A DNA stretch of 64,000 bases from the NCBI GenBank assembly GCA_013285425.1, contig CP053447.1, forward strand, positions 2,486,001 to 2,550,000, read 5' to 3'. Under the pieces are notes generated by a model. That model had not been told where the DNA came from, did not search any database, and saw only the letters and a program-made list of their open reading frames with translations. This document shows, piece after piece, positions 55,260-64,000 of this stretch. This stretch comes from Ignavibacteriota bacterium. GTDB taxonomy: Bacteria > Bacteroidota > Ignavibacteria > Ignavibacteriales > Ignavibacteriaceae. The position numbers were made by a program, and so were the translations under genes. Position 1 is the first letter of the stretch, and each line of letters opens with the position of its first letter.

Positions 55260-55500
55260 GCACATTTAATAAAATAGTAAATTTGATTTAGAGTGCTTAG
55301 CTTAAATCTGTTTTAAAAGTATTTCCAGCAAGAGTTTAATAGATTGGCAGAAAAATGATTAATCAGTTAACATCAGTTTAATCTGTTCAATCCATGTTCC
55401 AATCAGTGTAAAATATTGCCCGGATAAATGAAATAAATTACTCTTTTATTTCTATATCATCACTGCTTCAATTAATTTGGTGCAGCAATTTTATTTTTAG
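55260..55500 (+). repeat. Array right boundary repeat
   Basis: 55260-55407 is a near-copy of 34102-34230 and, from about 55325, of the left boundary 28555-28640 (ATTTCCAGCAAGAGTTTAATAG, TCAGTTAACATCAGTTTAAT, CCATGTTCCAATCAG). The remaining 90 bp to the next gene are unique and hold its promoter. Confidence 0.75.
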
Positions 55501-56343
55501 ATGACATTGTTAAAAAAATTTTCTGCATATATCAAAATCACCCGGCCACTCAATACTGCAATTACTTTTTGTGTTGTAGTAGTTGCGATACTAATTTCTC
55601 AGAAATATCCAACAAAAATTAGTTTGATTTTACTTGCATCACTTACGGCTGCTTTAACTGCTGCCGCGGGAAACGTAATTAATGATTTATTTGATATTGA
55701 GACCGATAAAACAGCACATCCTGATAGAGTGCTAACAAAAGGAACACTTACTAAAACAGAAGCAAAGTCTGAATATTTTCTGTTAAATTCTATTGCAGCA
55801 ATAATAGCAGTCTCTTTATCAACAACACCTTTTGTGATTGTACTACTTTCTATTTCTTTACTCTACATCTATTCCGCTTATCTTAAAAAAATAATTCTTG
55901 TTGGAAATATAACAGTTGCTGCATTAGCAGGACTGGCATTCATTTACGGGGGTGTTGTGGCAAATAATCCGAAGGCTGCTGTTATTCCGGCTTTCTTTGC
56001 ATTCTTCATAAATCTTATAAGAGAAATAGTTAAGGATATTCAGGATATTGATGGAGACAAGAAACAAAATATTATTACTTTCCCTGTAAGATATGGTATT
56101 CAACCGGCTAAAAAGTCAGCTGCTATACTGATTATTATCTTAATAGCTTTTACTTTTTATCCATTTATTTTTCAGGTATATAAAATTGAATTTTTTGTAA
56201 TTGTAATGATATTTGTAAATCCGGTTTTTATTATATGTGTAAAAAATCTTTTGCAAAAAAAAGCAGCAGATATTGCTTTAACCAGTAACTTATTAAAATC
56301 AAATATGATCATTGGATTGATAGCAATTTATTTAGGTAATTGA
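55501..56343 (+). CDS. UbiA-family prenyltransferase (geranylgeranylglycerol-phosphate type)
   Basis: A 280-residue membrane enzyme with about eight helices. The first aspartate motif NVINDLFDIETDKTAHPDRVL is near residue 60 and the second, REIVKDIQDIDGDKK, near 175, as in UbiA enzymes that transfer polyprenyl groups. The sequence style (NDxFDxETD, VKDIxDxxGDK) is like the digeranylgeranylglyceryl phosphate synthase-like group found in Bacteroidota; a role in quinone synthesis is the alternative. Its stop overlaps the rnhB start. Confidence 0.85.
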   Translation: MTLLKKFSAYIKITRPLNTAITFCVVVVAILISQKYPTKISLILLASLTAALTAAAGNVINDLFDIETDKTAHPDRVLTKGTLTKTEAKSEYFLLNSIAAIIAVSLSTTPFVIVLLSISLLYIYSAYLKKIILVGNITVAALAGLAFIYGGVVANNPKAAVIPAFFAFFINLIREIVKDIQDIDGDKKQNIITFPVRYGIQPAKKSAAILIIILIAFTFYPFIFQVYKIEFFVIVMIFVNPVFIICVKNLLQKKAADIALTSNLLKSNMIIGLIAIYLGN

Positions 56344-56969
56344 AAAACTTTGACAATAAATATTTACAGGATTCAAGAACTATTCTGGCAGGAACAGACG
56401 AAGCAGGAAGAGGTCCGCTTGCAGGACCGGTAGTTGCCGCAGCGGTTATTCTGCCAAAAGATTTTTATGATGACAGAATTAATGATTCTAAAAAACTGAG
56501 TGAATCATTACGTGAAGAATTGTTTGAAGTAATAAAAAGGAATTCCATTTCATATTCTTATACGGTTATAAAAAATAAAAAGATAGATGAGATAAACATC
56601 TTAAATGCTTCACTGCTTGCAATGAAACGTTCAATAGAGAAGCTAAAGCATAAACCCGATGTGATTTTAGTTGATGGTAATAAAATATTCAAATCTGATT
56701 CTGAAATTATCGCGGTTGTTAAAGGTGATTCGAAATCTTTATCGATTGCCTCCGCATCAATAATTGCAAAAGTAATAAGAGACAGAATTATGATTAAACT
56801 TGCCTTAAAGTATCCAGAGTATGGATGGGAAAACAATAAAGGTTATCCGACAAAGTATCATATCAATGCAATTCTTAACCATGGTGCTTGCGATTTACAT
56901 AGAAAAACTTTTTTAAAAAAGATTTATGAAAATAATTCTCAAGCAGCATTTGACTTTGATTTGAAATGA
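56340..56969 (+). CDS. rnhB: Ribonuclease HII
   Basis: A 209-residue RNase HII, which nicks RNA-DNA hybrids and excises misincorporated ribonucleotides. The N-terminal GTDEAGRGPLAGPVVAAAVIL holds the first Asp-Glu pair and the GRG substrate motif. NDSKKLSESLREELFE, VDGNK and ASIIAKVIRD supply the remaining conserved block and catalytic aspartate. The start is a TTG overlapping the UbiA stop (TTGA). The stop overlaps the yraN start (ATGA). Confidence 0.94.
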   Translation: MKNFDNKYLQDSRTILAGTDEAGRGPLAGPVVAAAVILPKDFYDDRINDSKKLSESLREELFEVIKRNSISYSYTVIKNKKIDEINILNASLLAMKRSIEKLKHKPDVILVDGNKIFKSDSEIIAVVKGDSKSLSIASASIIAKVIRDRIMIKLALKYPEYGWENNKGYPTKYHINAILNHGACDLHRKTFLKKIYENNSQAAFDFDLK

Positions 56970-57331
56970 CTGAAATAAATAAAAAAGATTTTGGTAAAGA
57001 TGGCGAAGAGATAGCAGCAAAATATCTGTTGAAAAAGGGTTTTGAAATACTAAAACGGAATTATCGATTCAGTCATGGCGAAATTGATATTATTGCTAAG
57101 GATGGAGATACTCTTGTTTTTGTAGAGGTAAAAACAAGAAAAAATCTTGAGTACGGTGAACCTGAATATGCAATTACTAAAAAGAAAATCCAGCAATTAA
57201 AAAAAATAGCAGAGTTATATCTTTTTGATAAACAGATAGAAGAAGCGGACTGCAGATTTGATGTTATTGCAATTATACTTGGATCAGAAAACAATCCGCA
57301 AATCACACATTACGAAAATGCTTTTATGTAG
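56966..57331 (+). CDS. YraN family (UPF0102) nuclease-like protein
   Basis: A 121-residue protein of the UPF0102 family, whose genes usually follow rnhB. It has a restriction-endonuclease-like fold: GKDGEEIAAKYLLKKGFEIL, then NYRFSHGEIDIIAKDGDTLVFVEVKTR, with GEIDII and EVKTR forming a putative PD-(D/E)xK site. A role in DNA metabolism or Holliday-junction processing is suggested for the family but not proven. It overlaps rnhB by 4 nt. Confidence 0.9.
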   Translation: MTEINKKDFGKDGEEIAAKYLLKKGFEILKRNYRFSHGEIDIIAKDGDTLVFVEVKTRKNLEYGEPEYAITKKKIQQLKKIAELYLFDKQIEEADCRFDVIAIILGSENNPQITHYENAFM

Positions 57332-57438
57332 GCTTTTGATGTTTTGCACACTATCTTTATTACCCTAAAAACTTTTCAGGAATTTTCTTAGTTTGGTATT
57401 TGAAAATCAAGAATTAATTGATACAATCCATAACACTA

Positions 57439-58245
57439 ATGGCTGACTCAAAAAACAAAGTATCACGAAAAAGTGCGTTTGATAAAAAACTTAATGATTT
57501 TTTTATCATGATTGCCGGTTTGTGGCAATTCCAATGGGAGTTTGTTAAACAGATTTTTGTTCCGCCTTACGAAGTAGAGCAAATCAGAAAGCATATGGAT
57601 GAACTTGGAATTAAAACTTTACCTATTGTTAGTGTTACTGGTTTTATAATCGGACTGGTAATTACGATGCAGATGCATCCTGTTATGGTTAGGTTTGGTG
57701 CTGAGGCATTTCTTCCCGGCGCAGTTGGAATTTCTATCGTAAGAGAGCTTGCACCGGTTATTACTGCATTAATTTTTGCCGGCAGAGTAAGCTCTGGTAT
57801 CGGAGCAGAATTAGGTTCGATGAGAGTTACAGAACAGATTGATGCAATGGAAGTATCGGGTGTTAACCCTTATAAGTATCTGGTTGTAACAAGAGTTTTT
57901 GCATGCACTTTTATTTTACCTATTCTTACTGTGTATGTAATATTTATCGCTTTCTTAGGAGCTTATATCGCTGTTGTACTTGTGCAGAATATGACTTATC
58001 AGTACTTCATTGATTCGGTTATTAAATCAGTTACATTCGGTGATGCAATTCCCGGTGTGTTAAAAACTTTTGCATTTGGATTTATTGTCGGAATAGTTGG
58101 TTCATATAAAGGCTACACTGCAACTAACGGAACTGAAGGTGTAGGTAAAGCGGCAACTACTGCTGTTGTTGTATCTTCTTTAATGATTTTAATTTTTGAT
58201 ATGGTTCTGGTTAAAATTACTCTATGGCTATGGCCAACTGTTTAA
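57439..58245 (+). CDS. mlaE: MlaE-family lipid ABC transporter permease
   Basis: About 268 residues from the ATG at 57439; an in-frame TTG at 57418 is less likely. Multi-pass membrane permease of the MlaE/TrnI family. It contains GFIIGLVITMQMHPVMVRFGA, the conserved VRELAPVITALIFAGRVSSGIGAELGSM, and MRVTEQIDAMEVSGVNP, the coupling-helix region that contacts MlaF. It moves phospholipids between the inner membrane and the MCE protein. It is directly followed by the ATPase and MCE genes. Confidence 0.92.
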   Translation: MADSKNKVSRKSAFDKKLNDFFIMIAGLWQFQWEFVKQIFVPPYEVEQIRKHMDELGIKTLPIVSVTGFIIGLVITMQMHPVMVRFGAEAFLPGAVGISIVRELAPVITALIFAGRVSSGIGAELGSMRVTEQIDAMEVSGVNPYKYLVVTRVFACTFILPILTVYVIFIAFLGAYIAVVLVQNMTYQYFIDSVIKSVTFGDAIPGVLKTFAFGFIVGIVGSYKGYTATNGTEGVGKAATTAVVVSSLMILIFDMVLVKITLWLWPTV

Positions 58246-58246
58246 T

Positions 58247-59005
58247 ATGAATAAAGTTGTTGAAATAAAAAATCTTTCTAAATCCTTCGATTCACTCAAT
58301 GTTCTTCGAAATGTATCTTTGACAGTTGAAGAAGGTGAAAATATGGTTGTCTTTGGACAAAGCGGAACCGGAAAAAGTGTTTTGTTAAAATGTATTGTAA
58401 GATTGATGGAACCGGATTCAGGCGAAATTTTTATTAACAATAAAGATGTTCTTGCAATGGACCTTAAACAGCTTAATGATTTAAGAAAGGATTTCGGATT
58501 CCTGTTTCAGGGAGCAGCACTTTATGATTCGATGACAGTTAGAGAGAATTTGGAATTTCCGCTGATCAGACATTTTGATTATACACCTGAAGAGAGAGAA
58601 GCAAAAGTAAAATCGGTTTTGGAGAAAGTTTCGCTCGAAGAAGCTATTGATAAAATGCCTTCAGAACTTTCCGGCGGAATGAAGAAAAGAATCGGACTAG
58701 CCAGATCAATAATAATTGATCCTAAGTTGATGTTTTATGATGAGCCAACAACCGGTCTTGATCCTATTACATCAAAAGAAATTAGTTTACTTATTCTTGA
58801 GTTACAAAAATCTCTAAAGATGACATCAATAATTGTAACACACGATTTGCTTTGTGCGGAAATTATTGCTGACAGGGCAATTATGCTTAATGACGGAGTT
58901 ATAATGAAAGAAGGAAGTATTTCTGATTTGAAGTCATCACAAGATCCATTTTTAAGAAATTTCTTTAGTAATGAAATTATAAAAGAGCATAACAGGAGAA
59001 ATTAA
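58247..59005 (+). CDS. mlaF: MlaF-family ABC transporter ATP-binding protein
   Basis: About 252 residues from the ATG just after the mlaE stop; a longer upstream frame inside mlaE is unlikely. Walker A is GQSGTGKSVLL, the signature LSGGMKKRIGLARS, Walker B LMFYDEPTTGLDP, and the switch histidine VTHD. This is the MlaF type that powers lipid transfer through MlaE. It overlaps mlaD by one base. Confidence 0.93.
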   Translation: MNKVVEIKNLSKSFDSLNVLRNVSLTVEEGENMVVFGQSGTGKSVLLKCIVRLMEPDSGEIFINNKDVLAMDLKQLNDLRKDFGFLFQGAALYDSMTVRENLEFPLIRHFDYTPEEREAKVKSVLEKVSLEEAIDKMPSELSGGMKKRIGLARSIIIDPKLMFYDEPTTGLDPITSKEISLLILELQKSLKMTSIIVTHDLLCAEIIADRAIMLNDGVIMKEGSISDLKSSQDPFLRNFFSNEIIKEHNRRN

Positions 59006-60033
59006 TGTTTAAAAATCTTGCAAATGCAAAGCTTGGAATTTTTATCTTTTTAGGAAGCGCTTTATTAGTTGTTTTGATTTTTCTTTTAGGTAATAAAGGG
59101 CAGCTTTTTTCATCAACATTTACTGTAAAGGCTTACTTTAAAAACACTGAAGGATTACGAAATGGTGCATCTGTAAGATTCGGAGGAATTGATATAGGCG
59201 CCGTTAAAAGTATCAGTATCGTTAGCGGCACGAGCGGAAGAGTTGAAGTTGCAATGAGAATAAAAGAAGAGATCAAAAGATTTATAAAAACAGATTCCCA
59301 GGCGAGTATTGAAACCGAAGGACTTGTCGGTAATAAAGTTGTTGTAATAACAATGGGATCAGAAAAAGCAACCGAAATAAAGGATGAAGGAACAATCCTT
59401 TCTAAAGAGCCTTTAAGTTTTTCTGATATTATCGGAGAAACTCAGGGAATTATGGCTTATACAAAAGATATGACAAAAAATCTTGCCGAGATTGTTTATA
59501 AAGTTAATCAGGGAGATGGAACACTTGGTAAAATTATTAATGATGATGAACTTTATTCTGTTGCTGCCGAGCTTACTAAATCAGCAGATAAAAGTCTTGT
59601 TTCTTTAACTAGCGAGCTGAATGATGTTGTTTCTCTTTTTGATGAACTTGGTAAAGGCGTTTCTGATGTTGTTACTAATGTTAATACTTTAGTGGCAAGA
59701 TTGGATACTGTTTTGGTCGGTGTTTCGGAAGGCAAGGGTTTGCTTGGTTCTCTTGTTTCGGATAAAGGGAAAGAAGGAAAAGCATTAAACCAGATTCTGA
59801 ATAATCTTGTTACAGTAAGTGAAGATGCTAAGACTTCAGCTTCAAGACTTGCAGAAAATATGGAGGCTTTAAAACATAATTGGCTGTTTAAAAGCTATTT
59901 TGAAGAACGCGGATACTGGGATAAAGAAGAATATGAAAATGTTATTGATGAAAAGATTATTGAACTGAATGAAAAAATTAAAATTCTTGATGATAAAATT
60001 TTAGAACTCAAAGCTCTGGAGAATAAGAAATAA
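59005..60033 (+). CDS. mlaD: MCE/MlaD-family lipid-binding protein
   Basis: A 342-residue protein with an N-terminal membrane anchor (LGIFIFLGSALLVVLIFLLG), then one MCE domain (FTVKAYFKNTEGLRNGASVRFGGIDIGAVKSISI). A long helical C-terminal extension ends in a coiled coil (IDEKIIELNEKIKILDDKILELKAL). It is longer than E. coli MlaD (about 183 residues), as is common outside Proteobacteria. It forms the periplasmic ring of the Mla complex. An AGGAG ribosome binding site lies within the mlaF end. Confidence 0.92.
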   Translation: MFKNLANAKLGIFIFLGSALLVVLIFLLGNKGQLFSSTFTVKAYFKNTEGLRNGASVRFGGIDIGAVKSISIVSGTSGRVEVAMRIKEEIKRFIKTDSQASIETEGLVGNKVVVITMGSEKATEIKDEGTILSKEPLSFSDIIGETQGIMAYTKDMTKNLAEIVYKVNQGDGTLGKIINDDELYSVAAELTKSADKSLVSLTSELNDVVSLFDELGKGVSDVVTNVNTLVARLDTVLVGVSEGKGLLGSLVSDKGKEGKALNQILNNLVTVSEDAKTSASRLAENMEALKHNWLFKSYFEERGYWDKEEYENVIDEKIIELNEKIKILDDKILELKALENKK

Positions 60034-60105
60034 TTGCCGGATGTATTTATTCTGAATTTAATGTTTCAAAAAAAATAGCTACTCCTGCGTCTTAATCAAA
60101 TCAAT

Positions 60106-62886
60106 ATGCCGAACTCTAAAACTATAAAAGAAAAAAAAATAATTGTTAAAGGTGCCCGCGAGCATAACTTAAAAAATCTTTCTTTCGGAATTCCAAGGAA
60201 TAAGCTTGTGGTTTTTACCGGAGTAAGCGGAAGCGGAAAGTCATCCCTGGTATTTGATACTATCTATGCAGAAGGACAAAGAAGATATGTTGAAAGCCTT
60301 TCATCCTATGCCAGACAATTTCTTGAAAGAATGAACAAACCTGATGTTGATTTTATTCAGGGGATATCACCGGCAGTTGCGATTGAGCAAAAAACCGGAT
60401 CGCGTAATTCCAGATCTACCGTCGGAACAACAACTGAAGTTTACGATTACCTTAGACTATTATTTGCAAGAATTGGAAAAACTATATGCTTTCATTGCGG
60501 TAAAGAAGTAAAGAAAGCTACTACCGGAACTGTTGCTGATTGGCTTGAACTGCAGCAGGATGATACAAGATTTTTTCTTGCTTTTCCGCTTGATGGGCTG
60601 GAAGGAAGCTCTGTAAAAGATGAAATTGAACTGTTAAAAAAACGCGGCTTTTTCAGAGTTTATTTTAATAATACACTTATTGATCTTAATGAAGAGCAGG
60701 TAAAGCTGCCTAAGAATAAAAAGGATATTAAAGTTGTTGTTGATCGTTTTAAGATTACTAAAGGAGAGGTAAGAGAAAGACTTTCTGATTCAATAGAAGT
60801 TACCTTTAAAGAAGGCAAGGACAGAATTGTAATAATTAATGCTGATACCGGCGAACAACATGAGTTCAATAAGTTTTATGAATGCTGTGGTGTAAAATAC
60901 GAAGAACCTGAACCGAGATTTTTTTCATTTAATAATCCATTTGGTGCTTGTCCGGTTTGTCAGGGATTCAGTAAAGTTATCGGCATTGACATGAATCTGG
61001 TAATTCCAAATCCAAACCTTACTGTAGCTGATGGAGCTATCGCTCCTTATAAAGGCGCTAAGTATAGTTCATATTTAAGAGACTTAATTCAAAGCGCACG
61101 CGATTATAAATTTCCGATTCATATCCCTTTTAAGCAATTAACTGAAGAACAGCTTTTAATGGTTCGGAAAGGATTTGGAAAATATAAGGGACTTGATCAC
61201 TTCTTTGAAGAACTTGAAAGAAAAACTTATAAACTTCACGTAAGAGTTATGTTAAGCCGATATCGCGGTTATACTTTATGCCCTGCCTGCAAAGGTTCGC
61301 GATTAAGACGTGAAGCACTTCAGGTAAAGATTGATAATAAATCAATTCACGAAATTGTTCAGATGCCGATTGAAAAATCACTCGTATTTTTCGAGAATCT
61401 GAAACTCTCCGATTACGATCTTAAAGTTGCTGAAAGGATTCTGAGCGAAATTATAAAGAGACTTACATTTCTTAACAATGTCGGCATTGGTTATCTGACA
61501 CTTGACAGATACAGCAATACTCTTTCGGGCGGGGAATCACAGCGTATTAATCTTGCAACTTCTCTTGGTTCTGCTCTTGTTGGAACATTATATGTTTTAG
61601 ATGAACCAAGTATTGGTTTACATCCGAGAGATAATTCCAAACTGATTAAAATATTGAAAGACTTAAGAGATATTGGCAATTCTGTTCTGGTAGTTGAACA
61701 CGATGCTGAAATGATGAAAGAAGCTGACCTTATTGTGGATATGGGTCCTAAGGCTGGCATTGAAGGCGGTGAAATAGTTGCGATTGGTGATTACAACGAA
61801 ATTATCCGGGATAAAAATTCTATCACCGGAAAATATTTATCAGGTAACCTATCAATTCCGCTGCCTGAAAAAAGGAATGACAAGAAAACCAAATCAATAA
61901 AGATAACCGGTGCAAAGGAAAATAATCTTAAAAATATTAATGTCGATATTCCATTAAACAAATTTGTTGTAGTAACCGGAGTAAGCGGTTCTGGTAAGAG
62001 TACACTTATCCATGATATTTTTTATGCAGGACTCGCAAAATATCTTGGCAATGCTCCGTCTTTTATCGGAAGGTATGATGATATTAAAGGCGGTGAATAC
62101 ATAGATGATGTTGTTATTGTTGATCAGTCTCCGATTGGCAAATCTCCAAGATCTAATCCTATCAGCTATATTAAAGCATTTGAATTAATAAGAGAATTAT
62201 TTGCATCAACTCATCAGGCAAAAGCACGAGGTTATAAACCAGGTTATTTTTCTTTTAATGTTCCCGGCGGAAGATGCGAAACTTGTCAGGGTGACGGCTG
62301 CATAAAAGTTGAGATGCAGTTTTTGGCTGATCTGTATCTTGAATGTGATGATTGTAATGGAACGAGATATAAGAAAGAAATCAGAGAGATAACCTATAAA
62401 GGAAAAAATCTGGTTGATGTTCTTGATATGACTGTGGATGAAGCTTTGATTTTCTTTGAAGGACAGGAAAAGATTACAAAACTTCTTCAAATGCTTGCTG
62501 ATGTAGGATTAAATTATATCAAACTTGGTCAGCCCTCAAATACATTATCTGGTGGAGAAGCTCAAAGAATAAAACTTGCTTCATATTTAACTTCTCAAAG
62601 AGATAGAAGACATATACTGTTTATTTTTGATGAGCCTACTACCGGATTACACTTTAACGACATATCAAAATTGTTAAAGTGTTTTCAACTTCTTTTGGAG
62701 AGAAATAATTCAGTAGTAATCATTGAACATAACTTAGATGTAATTAAGTGTGCAGACTATATTATAGATTTGGGTCCTGAAGCCGGAGAGAATGGTGGAG
62801 AAGTTATTGCTGCCGGAACACCTGAAGAAATTGCAGAAAACATAAATTCGTGGACCGGAAAATACTTAAAGCACTATCTTATCTAA
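60106..62886 (+). CDS. uvrA: Excinuclease ABC subunit A
   Basis: A 926-residue nucleotide-excision-repair damage sensor with two ABC ATPase modules. The first Walker A is GVSGSGKS (39-46), followed by YAEGQRRYVESLSSYARQFLE, the second GVSGSGKS near 625. Signature motifs are LSGGESQRINLA and LSGGEAQRIKLA. Zinc-binding CxxC pairs occur in both halves (CFHC with CPAC; CETC with CDDC). It works with UvrB, UvrC and UvrD. It is convergent with the SulP gene, with only 3 bp between the stops. Confidence 0.97.
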   Translation: MPNSKTIKEKKIIVKGAREHNLKNLSFGIPRNKLVVFTGVSGSGKSSLVFDTIYAEGQRRYVESLSSYARQFLERMNKPDVDFIQGISPAVAIEQKTGSRNSRSTVGTTTEVYDYLRLLFARIGKTICFHCGKEVKKATTGTVADWLELQQDDTRFFLAFPLDGLEGSSVKDEIELLKKRGFFRVYFNNTLIDLNEEQVKLPKNKKDIKVVVDRFKITKGEVRERLSDSIEVTFKEGKDRIVIINADTGEQHEFNKFYECCGVKYEEPEPRFFSFNNPFGACPVCQGFSKVIGIDMNLVIPNPNLTVADGAIAPYKGAKYSSYLRDLIQSARDYKFPIHIPFKQLTEEQLLMVRKGFGKYKGLDHFFEELERKTYKLHVRVMLSRYRGYTLCPACKGSRLRREALQVKIDNKSIHEIVQMPIEKSLVFFENLKLSDYDLKVAERILSEIIKRLTFLNNVGIGYLTLDRYSNTLSGGESQRINLATSLGSALVGTLYVLDEPSIGLHPRDNSKLIKILKDLRDIGNSVLVVEHDAEMMKEADLIVDMGPKAGIEGGEIVAIGDYNEIIRDKNSITGKYLSGNLSIPLPEKRNDKKTKSIKITGAKENNLKNINVDIPLNKFVVVTGVSGSGKSTLIHDIFYAGLAKYLGNAPSFIGRYDDIKGGEYIDDVVIVDQSPIGKSPRSNPISYIKAFELIRELFASTHQAKARGYKPGYFSFNVPGGRCETCQGDGCIKVEMQFLADLYLECDDCNGTRYKKEIREITYKGKNLVDVLDMTVDEALIFFEGQEKITKLLQMLADVGLNYIKLGQPSNTLSGGEAQRIKLASYLTSQRDRRHILFIFDEPTTGLHFNDISKLLKCFQLLLERNNSVVIIEHNLDVIKCADYIIDLGPEAGENGGEVIAAGTPEEIAENINSWTGKYLKHYLI

Positions 62887-62889
62887 AAT

Positions 62890-64000
62890 CTAATTTTTAT
62901 CTCGTTTTACTGTAGGTATAAAATCCTTCGGTCTACCCAATTTTGGTAAACCCAGTATTTCACGCGCACGGTCAAGTGCATCATCAATGTTACCGTGAAT
63001 ATTTTCTTCGCCGTACAAATCAAATATTCCTGCTTGTGTCATAGCATACAATGGTTGTGTATGTACACCAGATAAAATCATATGTGTTTTATGCTTTTTA
63101 GAATCATTATAAAAATCTTTTAATGTCTGCAAACCGGTAGCATCAATAGCAGGAACATTTCTCATCCGAATAATTCTGACTTTTGGTGGTTTTTCTATAA
63201 TTGACATTGCATCTTTGAATTTCTTTGCGGCACCAAAGAAAAGCGGACCATTTATTTCGAATACTTCTACTTCTTCCGGAATTTTTTTCTTATCAGTTGC
63301 ATTTGGATCGGGTTTGTCTTCCTCATCTTCAAGCTCTCTGGTAATGACACTAACATTAGAAACTTCTGACATCCTTTTCATAAATAACAAAACAGAAAGT
63401 ACCATCCCGATTTCTATTGCAATAGTCAAATCAAAGATTACTGTCAGTAAAAAAGTAGTTACCAGAACAACAACATCGCTCTTAGGACTTTTTAATAATG
63501 ATTTAAATGCGCGCCATTCACTCATATTATAAGCAACTACAACAAGTATCGCTGCAAGTGTAGCCATTGGAATTAATTTTGCATATGAACCAAAAAAAAG
63601 CATTATTAGCAGCAATGTAATCGAATGGAATATTCCGGCTACAGGAGTTCTTCCGCCGTTTTTAATATTGGTCGCAGTCCTTGCGATTGCTCCTGTTGCA
63701 GGTATGCCGCCAAAAACTGGAGTAATTATGTTAGCCAAACCTTGTGCTACTAATTCCATATTACTTCTGTGTTTCCCGCCAATCATACCATCTGCAACTA
63801 CTGCTGAAAGTAGTGATTCGATTGCAGCCAGAATTGCAATGACTGTAGCCGGACCGATAAGATTCCGGATTACTCCCAGATCAATTTTATAAAAATTTGG
63901 AGACGGAAGATTTGAAGAAATTTCACCGAACCTGCTGCCTATTGTATCAACCGGAAGTTCAAATACAATAACAATAACAGTTGTTGCAATAATTGCAATC
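62890..64000 (-). CDS. SulP-family anion transporter with STAS domain (5' end outside window)
   Basis: The C-terminal ~370 residues of a SulP permease; the reading frame is open to the window edge, so the start lies beyond it. Visible transmembrane parts include [50 protein letters not shown] (a SulP signature) and several hydrophobic helices. The cytoplasmic STAS domain is at the end ([38 protein letters not shown]). Substrates in the family are sulfate, bicarbonate or dicarboxylates; this one cannot be assigned. An internal ATG at 63786 is not the true start. Confidence 0.93.
   Translation of the reverse strand, partial: IAIIATTVIVIVFELPVDTIGSRFGEISSNLPSPNFYKIDLGVIRNLIGPATVIAILAAIESLLSAVVADGMIGGKHRSNMELVAQGLANIITPVFGGIPATGAIARTATNIKNGGRTPVAGIFHSITLLLIMLFFGSYAKLIPMATLAAILVVVAYNMSEWRAFKSLLKSPKSDVVVLVTTFLLTVIFDLTIAIEIGMVLSVLLFMKRMSEVSNVSVITRELEDEEDKPDPNATDKKKIPEEVEVFEINGPLFFGAAKKFKDAMSIIEKPPKVRIIRMRNVPAIDATGLQTLKDFYNDSKKHKTHMILSGVHTQPLYAMTQAGIFDLYGEENIHGNIDDALDRAREILGLPKLGRPKDFIPTVKRDKN

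Noticed and set aside
28466..55500. CRISPR array as an explanation for the repeated blocks
   Set aside because: Repeats are 50-700 bp long, differ in type, and are separated by genes rather than by short unique spacers.
58196..58246. Extended N-terminus of MlaF inside mlaE
   Set aside because: The normal family start MNKVVEIKNLSKSF is at 58247; the extension is just mlaE in another frame.
63786..63786. ATG at 63786 as the start of the SulP gene
   Set aside because: Conserved SulP sequence ([11 protein letters not shown] and helices) continues upstream in frame to the window edge.

Overview
The window is low-GC DNA from a member of the Ignavibacteria or a close Bacteroidota/Chlorobi-group relative. 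The reasons are a type IX secretion C-terminal sorting domain of the YPNPFNPSTKI type, a GWxTD-domain protein, a lipoprotein LptE next to a sigma-54 activator, Mla lipid-transport genes, and AT-rich intergenic DNA with A-rich or GGAG-type ribosome binding sites. No rRNA, tRNA or CRISPR array was seen. The assignment is inferred from gene content only.

Region 1 (1-18.9 kb) is mostly core metabolism and envelope biogenesis. It holds a GT4 glycosyltransferase, a PLP trans-sulfuration enzyme, ribose-5-phosphate isomerase A, a DUF4301 protein, a META lipoprotein and a T9SS-sorted protein. A long minus-strand run then follows: miaB, SPOR protein, MBL hydrolase, sigma-54 activator, lptE, GT2, TPR protein, alkyladenine glycosylase, GT9 and DUF3108 protein. 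Two small membrane-protein genes (37 and 53 codons) were found by hand. A gene-poor stretch of about 1.2 kb (17717-18904) precedes region 2.

Region 2 (18.9-28.5 kb, plus strand) holds a CPBP protease, a zinc-ribbon/DUF2007 protein, cdsA, a restriction-modification pair (amino-methyltransferase and MvaI/BcnI-type endonuclease) wedged between cdsA and rimO, rimO, a GWxTD protein, a PfkB kinase and an Omp85/BamA-like outer-membrane protein.

Region 3 (28.5-55.4 kb, plus strand) is the remarkable part: a 27-kb array of repeated, modular secreted-protein cassettes. Each cassette has a first gene (signal peptide, Ig-like modules, a conserved junction resembling GDxxLVVVGNEC, then a variable C-terminal domain). 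A second gene follows that also carries a signal peptide and has a variable N-terminal part and a conserved C-terminal part. The variable C-terminal domains are either lysozyme/SLT-like (one full gene, three relics) or contain an HExxH metallopeptidase motif (three genes, one probable tail). Lysozyme-like tails are always followed by a beta-propeller-like/TIG protein. HExxH tails are always followed by a helical-repeat protein. A third tail type precedes an FG-GAP-like protein. Several units lack the signal-peptide half and look like orphan cassettes; others are broken by frameshifts, nonsense codons or an IS3 relic. Repeated leaders and trailers surround every unit. The best reading is a polymorphic effector/partner (probably toxin/immunity) system that changes by recombination. 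A GTTTCTC heptanucleotide tract in the signal-peptide region could add phase variation. All functional statements for this locus are inference.

Region 4 (55.5-64 kb) returns to core genes: a UbiA prenyltransferase, rnhB, yraN, the mlaE-mlaF-mlaD transporter, uvrA, and a convergent SulP transporter cut by the window end.
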